Part shown: positions 35,399 to 44,831 of the stretch, in pieces | Numbering within the stretch: position 1 is the first letter of the stretch | How the letters are laid out: each line of letters begins with the position of its first letter | NCBI GenBank assembly: GCA_903929755.1 | Contig: CAIYVZ010000138.1 | Coordinates: 1 to 54,449 of the forward strand | Direction: 5' to 3' | DNA length: 54,449 bases | Source of the DNA: an uncultured Acidobacteriia bacterium | Lineage (GTDB): Bacteria > Acidobacteriota > Terriglobia > Bryobacterales > Bryobacteraceae | Program-made: the position numbers and the translations under genes | The notes under the pieces: generated by a model | Told to the model about the DNA's origin: nothing | The model's input: the letters and a program-made list of their open reading frames with translations, nothing else | Databases searched by the model: none

Positions 35399-35585
35399 GA
35401 GGAGGCCAGCGGCTCGTGACCGCCAGCCCCCTTCGGTTAGAGGTTAAAACCAGAAATCGATTTTAATCCCTATCCGTCTCGGCCTGGGTAAAAGGCTCTT
35501 AAGAAACAACATCAGAAGACGCATAAGTAATCGCCTCCTCTCTACTCCGTAGATTCGCTAACCCCGCCCCCGAGGCGGGGTTTTG
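35399..35585 (+). ncRNA. Possible structured small RNA between convergent genes
   Basis: The 35361-35707 gap has no ORF. GAGGAGGC (35399-35406) can pair with GCCTCCTC (35533-35540), enclosing 126 nt. Inside are hairpins such as GCGGctcgtgaCCGC and an A/T-rich GGTTAAAACC element. A TTTGATATTGT sequence lies just upstream and a strong terminator follows at 35562. The layout is that of an independent RNA of roughly 190 nt. I could not match it to a named family; it does not look like tmRNA or a simple 6S hairpin. Confidence 0.35.
35562..35584 (+). terminator. Rho-independent terminator
   Basis: CCCCGCC-cccga-GGCGGGG followed by TTTT. It ends the ispG-DUF2203 transcript or the candidate small RNA. 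Confidence 0.85.
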
Positions 35586-35707
35586 CGTTTGGAGCTCGAG
35601 TTCTCCCGCAAACCACGACTTAACGAATCCAAAAGTAGAAACAACGTTTTCAGGGTAACGAAAAGGGGTAGGGCTGCGGTATTAGCCCCTTGAACTCTTT
35701 GGTGGTA

Positions 35708-36907
35708 TTACCTTCCTGATGCCAGGGGGATCTCGTGGCCGGCGAGGAAGACCCGGCGGACGTTGAGATCTTTGTCGAGGATGAGGAGATCGGCTCGTTT
35801 GCCGGGTTCGAGGCTACCGGTGTCTCGGGCTATGCCGGTTCGCTCGGCTGGCGTTAGTGTGGCCATGCGGATGACTTCGTGGAGCGGGGCCTGGGTGGCC
35901 TGGGCCATGTTGCGGACCATGGTGTCGAGGGCCACTACGGAGCTGGCCAAGCTCTTTGAATTTGAGGCACCGTTCGGCGCCATGCCTACCAGACCGTTGC
36001 TTTCGAACCAGGAGCCGGTGTCGGCGGGGCCGAAACGGTAGGGGCCGGGGGGCATGCCGAGGGCTCGGTTGGCGTCGGTGACGAGGCAGAGTCGGGTGGC
36101 GCCTTTCATACGCCAGGCGAAGTTGAGGAGTTCGGGGGAGAGGTGCTGGCCGTCGGCGATGACTTCCGTGCTCATGGCCTGGTGGGCGAGAACGAATTGT
36201 TCCATGCTGGCTTGCATGGGCGTGCCGTGGAGATTGCGGAGAGAGGCTACGGAACTCATGGCGCACCAGAAGTGATCGACGTGGCGCATGCCGGCTTCGA
36301 AGGCCCGGGCCATGTCGGTCCAGGTGGCGTTGGAGTGGCCGCAGGTAATGAGGCAGCGTCGCTGGCGGGCGGCTCGATAGAAAGCCTCGGCTCCGGGGAG
36401 TTCGGCGGCGCAGGTGGCGATGCGGATGAGGCCTGAGGCGAAGTATTGGTTGAAGTCTTCGGGGGTGGGGTCGCGGCGTCCCTGGACGGAGTGGCAGCCT
36501 ACTTTGTCTTCGGCGAAGTAGGGTCCGTAGAGGTGGACGCCGGCGATGCGGGCTTCGGCTGAGGCGGGTTTCCAGGATTTTTTGGTGGTGGCGCAGGCGT
36601 TGATCATGCGCGAGATTTCGGTAGGGGAACCGGTGGTTGTGGTGGGGAAGAGGGTGGTGGTGCCCCTTGCGGCGTGGGCGCGATTGGCAGCGCGGATGGC
36701 TTGGGGCGTGCCATCCATATAGTCGGCTCCGGCGCCACCGTGAACGTGGATGTCGATGTAGCCGGGGACGATGTAACCGTCTTCGGCGTCGATGTGGGCG
36801 GTTCGGGAGCGGGGGTGGATGGCGTGGATGCGGCCATCGTGAAGTTCGAGGGTGCCGTTGAGGACACGGTCAGGCAGGACGAGATGGCCGCGAAATCGCA
36901 TGTTCAT
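35708..36907 (-). CDS. nagA: Divergent N-acetylglucosamine-6-phosphate deacetylase (NagA-like)
   Basis: A 399-residue amidohydrolase. Metal and catalytic motifs: GYIDIHVHGG (His54, His56), CGHSNAT (His191), HVDHFW (His212), and Asp278 in CLVTDAN. NagA normally has a metal-binding Glu in an LEGPF motif; here that position is Tyr127 (VHLYGPYF). It also has TDANRALGMPPG in place of the usual TDAMAAAG. NagA makes glucosamine-6-P from GlcNAc-6-P in amino-sugar recycling. The missing Glu may mean a different metal setup or substrate. The ATG at 36907 has no Shine-Dalgarno sequence and lies 7 nt after a strong hairpin. An amino-sugar role fits the nearby TonB receptor. Confidence 0.85.
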   Translation of the reverse strand: MNMRFRGHLVLPDRVLNGTLELHDGRIHAIHPRSRTAHIDAEDGYIVPGYIDIHVHGGAGADYMDGTPQAIRAANRAHAARGTTTLFPTTTTGSPTEISRMINACATTKKSWKPASAEARIAGVHLYGPYFAEDKVGCHSVQGRRDPTPEDFNQYFASGLIRIATCAAELPGAEAFYRAARQRRCLITCGHSNATWTDMARAFEAGMRHVDHFWCAMSSVASLRNLHGTPMQASMEQFVLAHQAMSTEVIADGQHLSPELLNFAWRMKGATRLCLVTDANRALGMPPGPYRFGPADTGSWFESNGLVGMAPNGASNSKSLASSVVALDTMVRNMAQATQAPLHEVIRMATLTPAERTGIARDTGSLEPGKRADLLILDKDLNVRRVFLAGHEIPLASGR

Positions 36908-36914
36908 TAAATAG

Positions 36915-36959
36915 CAAAAGGGCCCGCGCTTCTTGTGACAAGCAGCGCGGGCCCTTTTG
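36915..36959 (-). terminator. Strong terminator hairpin after the second TonB receptor
   Basis: Perfect 16-bp arms CAAAAGGGCCCGCGCT and AGCGCGGGCCCTTTTG, with CTTG/CAAG pairing inside the loop. T-runs occur in both directions. It follows the TonB receptor stop (36985) and ends 7 nt before the nagA ATG. Confidence 0.9.
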
Positions 36960-36984
36960 GTTTGGTTGGATTGTTAAAGCCGGA

Positions 36985-39900
36985 TTAGAAGCGCAGGCGC
37001 AACGCCATCTGCATGAGGCGGGGCGTATTTTGCTGGGCTGTGATCTGGCCGAAGGTGTTGTTGGCGGCGGTCGTCTGGCCCAGGTTGGGGCTGCCGAACT
37101 GCACGCGGTTCATGAGGTTGAAGGCTTCGGCGCGGAACTCCATTTTGATCTTCTCGGTGATCGTCGTGTACTTGAAGATGGAGAAGTCATAGTTGGCGGT
37201 TCCGGGACCACGAAGGTCGGGATCAGTGCGACCTTCGTTACCGAAGGTGTAGATGGCCGGAGCAGTGAAGCAGGCGGTATTAAACCACCCGGTGATCTTC
37301 GATTGCGCCGAACCGCTGACGGTCTTCTGACATCCGCCGACAACGTTGGGACGGAGGCCGGTATTGAAGCCCGTGTTGTTGGGAGTTGAGGTAATGCCGA
37401 GCGGGAAGCCCTTCTGGAAGGTGGTGACGCCGTTGATGCCCCAGCCAGCGACCAGTTTATCGGCGAAGCCGTTGAGGTTGCCGAAGATGGCGTGACCCTT
37501 GCCCATGGGGATGTCGTAGACGTAGCTGATGGTGAGACGCTGGCGGGAATCGAAGCTCGACAGAGCCTTTTCATTCCGCATGTCGTAGACGTTCTGGTAG
37601 CCGGCGACGCCGGTACCGGAATCGAGCCAGCTGGTGAGGGTTTCCACGTTGGCGAGGATCTTGGAGAACGTGTAGGAGCCGAGCAGCGTACCACCTGAGG
37701 CGAAGCGCTTTTCAGCCTTCATCTGCAGGGAGTGGTAGGAACTGTCGCCCATGTAGTTGGCGGGATCGGAGAGGCTCTGATACTGCGGGAACGGCAGCAG
37801 GAGCTGGCCGGCCTGAACCGTCTTGGTAGAGAGGGTGCCGAGAGCGATGGTGCCGTAGAAGGGGTTGGTGACCTGGTTCTTCAGGGCCGCGCCGAGCGCC
37901 AGATTCTTCGGATCGAGCTGGTTGAACTGCAGGCCGAGCGGGAGGTGCATGCCGCGGAGGCCAGCGTAACCAGCTTCGAAAGCGAGGTTGTTCTTGAACT
38001 GGTGCTGAACCGTGAAGTTCCACTGTTCCGTGTAACCGGCGTTCTCATTGCGGAGTTGAGCTTTACCGCCGAGGCTGCCACCGAGGAGGTTGGCCTGGTA
38101 GACAGGGTTGCGTCCGGCAGCGGAGATGAGGCCGTTCGGGAACGGGTTGCTGAGCGTGGTGGCGTAGGTAATTGAGCTATCGATGGTGGCGTTCTGCGCA
38201 TTGTTGTAGTAGTTAGCGGAGTTGCCATAAGGCCCCTGCGAGAACTGTACGTTGGCGGGGATGAAGAAGAGGCCACCGCCGGTGCGGATGACGGTCTTAT
38301 CGGTGAGACGGTAGGCGATACCAACGCGGGGGGCGATGAGACCGTAATGTTCCGGGTTGAGGCCAATTTCCGGGTGGTTGGAAGTACCGGTGAGATCGAA
38401 AGCACCCAGGATGGGCTTGCCACCGATGAGCGTACCCTTCAGGATCGGGTTCTCTTCACTCGGATTGAAGGTGGCCTGACGACCGAACTTTTCGAGATAG
38501 ACGCCGGGGATTTCCCAGCGGAGGCCGGCGGTAACGGTCAGCTTGTTGCTGGCCTGCCAGGTATCGGTGAGGAAGTAGCCCTGATAGTAGAGGCGGGCGC
38601 CGGTGAAGAACGAGGTCTGCACGAGGCTGCTGTTGTTGGAGAGACCGAGAAGGAATGACGCCATGCCGCTTCCCGAAGCGCCACCGGTGTTGGCAGCGGC
38701 GGTGAACAGGTTGTCGAAGGAGAACGTACCGCCAGGGGCGTTGTTCTGGAAGTAGTTCATGTCGTTGCGGTGGAATTCCGCGCCGATCTTGATGGCGTGA
38801 CGGCCCTTGATCCAGGTAAAGGTCGGCGTGACGGCATAAGTCATGTCGCGATCGAGGAGCAGGCCCGTATTGATGGTGTTGAGGGTCGGCGACGCGATAT
38901 TGATGCCAGGAATGGTGGTAGAGGGAGTGAGACCGTTGAGGGTCGCAATCTGATTGAAGTAGGAGGGGAAACCGAGGGTGGATTCGTCCATCCCGAGCGA
39001 ACCGGGGATGCGGGTGTAGAACCAACGAGTCACTCCGAGGCGGAGGTCGAAGATCTGGTTCGGGTTGATGACCCAGGTATCGGCGAGAACGGCCTGTGAG
39101 GTGACGAAGTGCTCGGGTGAGTAGGGGTCGCCATTGCGCATGCCGTTGCCGTAGGGGTCAACGGGGAGGTTAGAAGAACTCCAGCGGGTGAAGCGACCGA
39201 GGAGGCGCTGTTTTTCGTTCAACTGGTGGTCGCCACGGATGTTGATCTGGTCGTTGTCGCCGCCGGTGGAGGCATTTTTGTTGAAGTTGAGGTTGTGGGT
39301 ATTGGCCACACCGTTGTCGGTCGGCTTCGCGTAGATGGGGAAGGCGAGTAACTTGGCAGCAACCGGGTTGATACGGCTCTGCGGGATGACGTTATTCGGG
39401 AACTGGGTACGCTGAGTGGCGGCGCAGGCCGGATTGTTATACGCGCCGCACTGGGTGTTGGGATCGTAAACCGGGATGACGGCACCGGTGGCAGTCTTAT
39501 AGCCGGAGAAATCTCCCGTGTACTGCTCGACGAGCGGCACGGTGCGGGTGAAGAGCGCGCCTTCACGGGCACGATAGGATTCCATGTTGAAGAAGAAGAA
39601 GGTCTTGTCTTTGCGGACGGGACCACCGATGGCGCCGCCGAACTGGTTCTGCACGAATGGCGGTTTGCCGGCGCCGGACTTGTTGGCAAAGAAGTCGGTC
39701 GCATTCAGCTTCTTGTTGCGAAGGTACTCGAAGGCGGTACCGTGGAATTCGTTGGTGCCGCCCTTGGAGGCGATGTTGATAACGCCACCGGTGTAGCGAC
39801 CGTATTCGGCGGTGTTGTTGCTGGTCTGGACGCGGAATTCAGCCACAGCGTCGGGGCTGGGGGTGAGCGCGGTCACGTTGCCGTAGGTGATGTTGACGGG

Positions 39901-40515
39901 AACGCCATCAAAGAACGTGGCGCTCTGGTTGGCGGTACCGCCACCGATCTGGTAGTTGCCCGCGGCGAAGACGTTCTTGCCGGTGAGCGAACCGCCGGAG
40001 GAGCCCTGGGGAACGACGCCGGGAACCAGGTTGACCAGGTTCAGGATGTTGCGGCCGTTCATAGGAAGCTGCTCGACGGAGCGGGTGCTGACGACCTGGC
40101 TGAGGGAGGCGTTTTCGGTCTGCAGAAGGGGCGCGGAGGCCTCAACTTCGACGGACTGGCTGACGTCGCCGATCTGCATGGTGGAATCGAGACGAACGAC
40201 AGATTCGACTTGAACACCGACGTTATCGCGGGTGAGGCGTTTGAAGCCTGTCTTTTCGATATCTACTTTATAATTGCCCGGAACCAGGTTGACGATGCGG
40301 TATTCGCCGGAGGCGGAAGACTGCGCCGTGTTGCGGGTTCCTGTGCCGATGTTGCTGACGGTGATGTTCGCGCCTTCCATGGGCGCGCCGGTTGCGTCGG
40401 CGACGGTGCCGACAATTGATCCATAGAAAGTCTGCGCCATGGCGGGCAACGCGAACAGTGCGGTGCACACGACAGCGGTAAGTATTTGAAGCGTTAGCGG
40501 ACGCTTTTTAAGCAT
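36985..40515 (-). CDS. TonB-dependent receptor, Oar-like, with carboxypeptidase-regulatory domain
   Basis: A 1176-residue outer-membrane protein. Signal peptide (ILTAVVCTALFALPAMAQ), then a CarboxypepD_reg domain (30-115: GSIVGTVADATGAPMEGANITV). The plug has LPMNGRNILNLVNLVPGVVPQ and VQTSNNTAEYGRYTGGVINI. The Oar-type barrel has FGGAIGGPVRKDKTFFFFNMESYR, and the protein ends QMALRLRF with a terminal Phe. Ribosome-binding site GAGGAG stands 8 nt before the ATG. A good sigma70 promoter is present (40643-40671). It is about 35-40% larger than the classic Fe-siderophore receptors, as is typical for this group. Glycan uptake is likely but unproven. Confidence 0.95.
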   Translation of the reverse strand: MLKKRPLTLQILTAVVCTALFALPAMAQTFYGSIVGTVADATGAPMEGANITVSNIGTGTRNTAQSSASGEYRIVNLVPGNYKVDIEKTGFKRLTRDNVGVQVESVVRLDSTMQIGDVSQSVEVEASAPLLQTENASLSQVVSTRSVEQLPMNGRNILNLVNLVPGVVPQGSSGGSLTGKNVFAAGNYQIGGGTANQSATFFDGVPVNITYGNVTALTPSPDAVAEFRVQTSNNTAEYGRYTGGVINIASKGGTNEFHGTAFEYLRNKKLNATDFFANKSGAGKPPFVQNQFGGAIGGPVRKDKTFFFFNMESYRAREGALFTRTVPLVEQYTGDFSGYKTATGAVIPVYDPNTQCGAYNNPACAATQRTQFPNNVIPQSRINPVAAKLLAFPIYAKPTDNGVANTHNLNFNKNASTGGDNDQINIRGDHQLNEKQRLLGRFTRWSSSNLPVDPYGNGMRNGDPYSPEHFVTSQAVLADTWVINPNQIFDLRLGVTRWFYTRIPGSLGMDESTLGFPSYFNQIATLNGLTPSTTIPGINIASPTLNTINTGLLLDRDMTYAVTPTFTWIKGRHAIKIGAEFHRNDMNYFQNNAPGGTFSFDNLFTAAANTGGASGSGMASFLLGLSNNSSLVQTSFFTGARLYYQGYFLTDTWQASNKLTVTAGLRWEIPGVYLEKFGRQATFNPSEENPILKGTLIGGKPILGAFDLTGTSNHPEIGLNPEHYGLIAPRVGIAYRLTDKTVIRTGGGLFFIPANVQFSQGPYGNSANYYNNAQNATIDSSITYATTLSNPFPNGLISAAGRNPVYQANLLGGSLGGKAQLRNENAGYTEQWNFTVQHQFKNNLAFEAGYAGLRGMHLPLGLQFNQLDPKNLALGAALKNQVTNPFYGTIALGTLSTKTVQAGQLLLPFPQYQSLSDPANYMGDSSYHSLQMKAEKRFASGGTLLGSYTFSKILANVETLTSWLDSGTGVAGYQNVYDMRNEKALSSFDSRQRLTISYVYDIPMGKGHAIFGNLNGFADKLVAGWGINGVTTFQKGFPLGITSTPNNTGFNTGLRPNVVGGCQKTVSGSAQSKITGWFNTACFTAPAIYTFGNEGRTDPDLRGPGTANYDFSIFKYTTITEKIKMEFRAEAFNLMNRVQFGSPNLGQTTAANNTFGQITAQQNTPRLMQMALRLRF

Positions 40516-40579
40516 TCATTTCTCCTCTGCACAATACCCGTGAGCGCGGATATTGGCCCCTGATCGGCTTGTGGGGCCG

Positions 40580-40618
40580 TGCGTCAGCCTAACCGAAAGT
40601 TTGGTTGCTTATGACGCA
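40580..40618 (-). promoter_or_regulatory. Nested inverted repeat in the TonB receptor leader
   Basis: TGCGTCA (40580-40586) pairs with TGACGCA (40612-40618), and within it AACC (40591-40594) pairs with GGTT (40603-40606). It lies between the predicted transcription start and the receptor ATG at 40515, so it could be an RNA hairpin or an operator. Confidence 0.45.
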
Positions 40619-40642
40619 AGACACGTTGCCGGATACGCAGGG

Positions 40643-40671
40643 ATAGTATCAAGGTACTGGGTGGATGTCAA
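40643..40671 (-). promoter_or_regulatory. Sigma70 promoter of the second TonB receptor
   Basis: On the minus strand, TTGACA (40666-40671, perfect) and TACTAT (40643-40648) are separated by exactly 17 bp. The start of transcription would be near 40636, giving a leader of about 120 nt. The rest of the 40516-41006 gap shows no gene. Confidence 0.75.
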
Positions 40672-41006
40672 GGGGAGAGGGGGGTAAGGCGGGGGGGACT
40701 CGGGGAGCAGCCGCAGGAACGGACTCCGATAAAAGCTGAGGATTTGACGTGTTTTTTTTCCACCGGCAGCGGGAGGGGAAAGCGGAACGCAGGATTGGGG
40801 TTAGCTTCGAACGTACCCCTACAGGTAGTGGTATTTCCACAGTATATCCACCATGATGTATACGAGACCCTTTACTTTTGCCAAAAAGCGTGGCACGATG
40901 GAGTCTCTCGCCCCAGTGGCGGGACGCTACCGCGCTCCTTAAAACGGGCGGCGGAGACTTTAGGTAAGGGCGCACCCCCGGGCGTCCTCCATGCTGAGGT
41001 GTTGTC

Positions 41007-44000
41007 TTGCTGAAGTTAAGGAAAGTAGAACTCCAGGGGTTCAAATCATTCTGCGATAAGACCGAGCTCCGGTTTAACGGAGACGGAATCGCTGCTGTTG
41101 TCGGCCCGAACGGGTGCGGCAAATCCAATCTGAGCGATGCCATTAGTTGGGTTCTGGGCGAGCAATCGGCCAAGAGTCTGCGTGGCGGCAAGATGGAAGA
41201 CGTCATTTTTGCGGGCACGAAGGCCCGCAAGCCTGTTGGCATGGCGTCGGTGACGATGGTCCTTGTTGATCCCCATCACGGACAGACACCAGTAGTACCG
41301 ATTGACGCTCCGATTGACACCGCTGAATTACTGGCGGACCAAGCTACCTCCCCCGAGGGTGAGCCGGAGGTGTCGGGTGCAGCCGACACCTCCGCTCCAG
41401 AAATTTCTGCTGCCAGCGCGAAGGTCACTGAGATCAACGCCGGGCACAGTGCGCGTCCCCACTCGGCACCGATCACTAATAAGAATGGTGAGATCACGAT
41501 TACGCGGCGGCTGTTCCGGTCGGGTGAGAGTGAATACCTGATTGATGGCCGGCAGGCTCGCCTGCGTGACATCCAGGACATCTTCATGGGTTCGGGCCTG
41601 GGGCCGGAATCGTACGCGATTATCGAGCAGGGCCGGATTGGGCAGATTCTGTCGTCGAAGCCGGCGGATCGCCGGGCGGTGATTGAAGAAGCGGCCGGGA
41701 TCACGAAGTACAAGAGCCGGCGGCGGCTGGCGGAAGCGCGGCTGGAAAGCTCGAAGCAGAATCTGTCGCGTGTGTTCGACATTCTGGAAGAAGTGACTCG
41801 CCAGGTAAATTCGCTGAAGCGCCAGGCGACGCGGGCGAAGCGGTATCAGGAACTGAAGGGCGAGCTGGAGTTTCAGTTGCGCACGGTTCTGGCAGGGCGG
41901 TTTATTGCCCTTCAGAGTGAAACGAAGCGGGTTGCGACAGCGCTGGAAGCAGCAACGGCGGAGTTGACCGACGCGACGATTCAGGCGCAGGAAAAAGACG
42001 GCTTGCGGCAGACGGCGCAGGCGAAGTTCTATGAGCTGGAACAGAAGCTGACGGAAGCGCGCGCGCAGCTCTCGGCGATGAACGTGGAAGCGGAACGGGC
42101 TCGCGGACGGCTGGAATCACAGGTTCGGGAAGCGGCGTCGATTGAGCAGAGAATGGGCCGGGCGGACGAGGAAACTCTGACGCTGGAACAGAATCTGACG
42201 AAGAACGAGCGCGAGCGCACCGGGATGGCTGAGGGCGTGCGGGATCTGGAGCACCAGATGCAGGCGGCGCGCACCGGGCTGCTGGAAAAGAACACGATTC
42301 GGGACCAGATGCAGGCGCGGGTTCGGGACGCAGAGCGCGCCATTGAAGCCGCGCGGACCGTGATTCTGCGGCTGCTGGGCGAAGCTTCGAATGTTCGCAA
42401 TCAGGTGGCGCAGGCCGATACATGGCTGGCCGGCATTGAACGCGAGCGCACGCGCGTTACCAATGAAGAGCAGGGCGCGGCGGCGGAAATTGAACGGCTG
42501 CGGACGGTGAAGGCGCAGCTTTCGGAGAGCATCGCGCAGCGGCAGGCGGAGATTCAGGCCACGCAGGCGAGCCGACGGGAAACTGACCTGGCGTTGCAGG
42601 GCAAGCGGAAAGAGACGCAGGATCTGCGGCAGAAGATTGACCAGTTGCGGGCGGAATGTTCGCGGCTGCGGGCTCGGCGGGAATCGCTGGAGAACATCCT
42701 TTCTCACCACAGCTACACGACGGAATCGACGCGGAAACTTCTGACTGCGTTGCAGCAGGGTCGGGCGGGCCAGTTCCGGCCGGAAGGAGTGCTGGCGGAT
42801 TTTGTGGAAGTGGCTCCGGCGTGGGAACGTGCGGTGGAAGAATTCCTCCACGAAGAGCTGGAATACATTGTGGTGCAGAACTGGGACCAGGCGGAGAAGA
42901 GCCTGGGGCTGCTGCGGTCTGAATTAGAGGGCCGTGCGACGTTCCTGGTGGAAGGTGGAGCTGCGGGCGGGGACACGAACGGGGTGGCGTCTCAGTTGCC
43001 GCGGCTGGCCGACTTCGTGAAATTTACGAGCGGGCTTTCGGGGCAGACGCGGGATTTGATTCCTCGTTTGGCGAATTGCTATGTGGCGGACGACGGCGAG
43101 CAGGCGCGGGTGATGGCGGAAGCGCATCCTCATGCCTATTTCCTGCTGGCGGACGGGCAGTGTTACCACGGGCGGATGCTGACGGGTGGCCGGAAGAAGT
43201 CGAGCGGGCCGCTGGTGCTGAAGCGCGAAATGCGCGAGTTTGCGACGCAGCTGGAGACGCAGGAAGAAGTTCTGGCGAAGGCGGTTGCCAGCCAGGACGA
43301 ACTGCAGAAATCGACCGTAACGTTTGAGCAGGAGCTGGAACGGTTGCGGCAGTTGCAGCAGCAGCGCGAGAAGGACGCGGTGGCGCTGGAGCACGAGATG
43401 CGGCGGGCGGGCGATGAGATCAATCGCGCGACTTCGCGGGCGTCGGTGGCGAAGCAGGAAATCGAACGGCTGAAGCGCGAAGAAGAGCGGATCCACGAGA
43501 CTCGCGGGAAGAATCAGCTGGCGCTGGAAGAGAAAGACGCGGAGAGAGCGGAGCGGGAACGCGCGACGGAAGCGTTGCGGGAACAGCTGGAAACGGCGCA
43601 GAAGGATTCGCAGAGAATTGGCGAAGACCATGCGGTGATGCGGGCGGCTTTGGCTGGCTTAGAAGAACGGCTGCGCGGGGAGAAGGCGGCGCTGGCGCGG
43701 CTGGAACAGCAGCATCGTGAGATGTCGGCACGGCGGCAGCATATCAGCAGCGAAGTGCAGCGCTGGGGCGAAAACCGGGCGCGGATTCTGACGGACAATA
43801 TCGGGCTGGACCAGACGATTACGACGCTGACGGCGGAGACGGTGGTGGCGGAGCGGGCGATTCTGGAGATGGCGGAAGAGGACGCGAAGCATCGCGTGGC
43901 GCTTTCGGCGTATGAAGTTTCGCTGAAGGAATTGCGGGCCCGGATGGAAGTGGGCCACAAGCGTCGCGGCGAAGTGGAAGTGGAGTTGACGCGGCGGCGG

Positions 44001-44765
44001 GCGGAGTTGCAGTTCCTGGATGAAACGAGCCGTAAGGAACTGAACGTTGCGGTGGAGGAACTGTCGGCTCCGGAAGATTCCTCACCGGAAGTTCTGGAAG
44101 CGACCGAGCGGCAGTATCAGGAAACGAAGACGAAGATTGAGAACCTGGGCGCGGTGAATCTGACGGCGTTTGAGGAGTATGAACAGGCTTCGCAAAGGTT
44201 CGACTTCCTGAGCGCGCAGCGGCAGGATCTGCTGGATTCGATCCGCGACACGGAACGCGCGATCCATGAAATTGATGAGTTCTCGAAGGCTCGGTTCACA
44301 GAAGCGTTCAAGGTGATTAACGAGAACTTCAAGCAGTGCTTCACGACGCTGTTTGGCGGCGGGATGGGCGAGATGCGCCTGACCGACGAAGAGAACATCA
44401 ACGAGAGCGGCATTGACGTGATCGCGTCGCCCCCGGGCAAGAGGCTGCAGAATGTGCTGCTGCTTTCGGGCGGTGAAAAGGCGCTGACGGCGATGAGTCT
44501 GCTGATGGCGATCTTCAAGTATCAGCCGAGTCCGTTCTGCGTGCTGGACGAAGTGGATGCTCCTCTGGATGAGGCGAATATTGGACGGTTTACGAAGTTG
44601 CTGGCGGAAATGGCAACGGGGACTCAGTTCATTGTGATTACGCACTCGAAGAAGACGATGGAAGCGGCTCAGGCCATGTATGGGGTGACCATGCAGGAGG
44701 CGGGGGTTTCGAAGCTGGTGAGCGTGAAGTTCCATCAGGTGGAACAGCGCGGGGCTGCTGCGTAA
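41007..44765 (+). CDS. smc: Chromosome segregation protein SMC
   Basis: A 1252-residue SMC ATPase starting at TTG 41007. Walker A GPNGCGKSN (33-41) is in the N-terminal head. A long coiled coil follows (about 240-540), then the hinge at about 570-720 (VLADFVEVAPAWERAVEEF, RMLTGGRKKSSGPLVL). The second coil runs to about 1060. The C-terminal head has signature LLSGGEKALTAMSL and Walker B FCVLDEVDAPLDEAN, then VITHSKKTM. With ScpA/ScpB it compacts the chromosome. About 70 low-complexity residues (89-158) are inserted between the EDVIFAG and ITRRLFRSGESEY strands of the N-terminal head. Confidence 0.97.
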   Translation: MLKLRKVELQGFKSFCDKTELRFNGDGIAAVVGPNGCGKSNLSDAISWVLGEQSAKSLRGGKMEDVIFAGTKARKPVGMASVTMVLVDPHHGQTPVVPIDAPIDTAELLADQATSPEGEPEVSGAADTSAPEISAASAKVTEINAGHSARPHSAPITNKNGEITITRRLFRSGESEYLIDGRQARLRDIQDIFMGSGLGPESYAIIEQGRIGQILSSKPADRRAVIEEAAGITKYKSRRRLAEARLESSKQNLSRVFDILEEVTRQVNSLKRQATRAKRYQELKGELEFQLRTVLAGRFIALQSETKRVATALEAATAELTDATIQAQEKDGLRQTAQAKFYELEQKLTEARAQLSAMNVEAERARGRLESQVREAASIEQRMGRADEETLTLEQNLTKNERERTGMAEGVRDLEHQMQAARTGLLEKNTIRDQMQARVRDAERAIEAARTVILRLLGEASNVRNQVAQADTWLAGIERERTRVTNEEQGAAAEIERLRTVKAQLSESIAQRQAEIQATQASRRETDLALQGKRKETQDLRQKIDQLRAECSRLRARRESLENILSHHSYTTESTRKLLTALQQGRAGQFRPEGVLADFVEVAPAWERAVEEFLHEELEYIVVQNWDQAEKSLGLLRSELEGRATFLVEGGAAGGDTNGVASQLPRLADFVKFTSGLSGQTRDLIPRLANCYVADDGEQARVMAEAHPHAYFLLADGQCYHGRMLTGGRKKSSGPLVLKREMREFATQLETQEEVLAKAVASQDELQKSTVTFEQELERLRQLQQQREKDAVALEHEMRRAGDEINRATSRASVAKQEIERLKREEERIHETRGKNQLALEEKDAERAERERATEALREQLETAQKDSQRIGEDHAVMRAALAGLEERLRGEKAALARLEQQHREMSARRQHISSEVQRWGENRARILTDNIGLDQTITTLTAETVVAERAILEMAEEDAKHRVALSAYEVSLKELRARMEVGHKRRGEVEVELTRRRAELQFLDETSRKELNVAVEELSAPEDSSPEVLEATERQYQETKTKIENLGAVNLTAFEEYEQASQRFDFLSAQRQDLLDSIRDTERAIHEIDEFSKARFTEAFKVINENFKQCFTTLFGGGMGEMRLTDEENINESGIDVIASPPGKRLQNVLLLSGGEKALTAMSLLMAIFKYQPSPFCVLDEVDAPLDEANIGRFTKLLAEMATGTQFIVITHSKKTMEAAQAMYGVTMQEAGVSKLVSVKFHQVEQRGAAA

Positions 44766-44789
44766 GGCGCAGACTTCCAGTGCAGAACG

Positions 44790-44825
44790 AAAAGGGGCCG
44801 GCTTCTTCGGAAGTGGGCCCCTTTT
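44790..44825 (+). terminator. Terminator after smc
   Basis: AAAAGGGGCC (44790-44799) and GGCCCCTTTT (44816-44825) form a perfect 10-bp stem, with an inner CTTC/GAAG pairing in the loop. Confidence 0.9.
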
Positions 44826-44831
44826 GTATTT

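Noticed and set aside
35399-35585. tmRNA or 6S RNA
   Set aside because: No tRNA-like ends or tag ORF, and no single long hairpin with a central bubble; left as an unnamed candidate.
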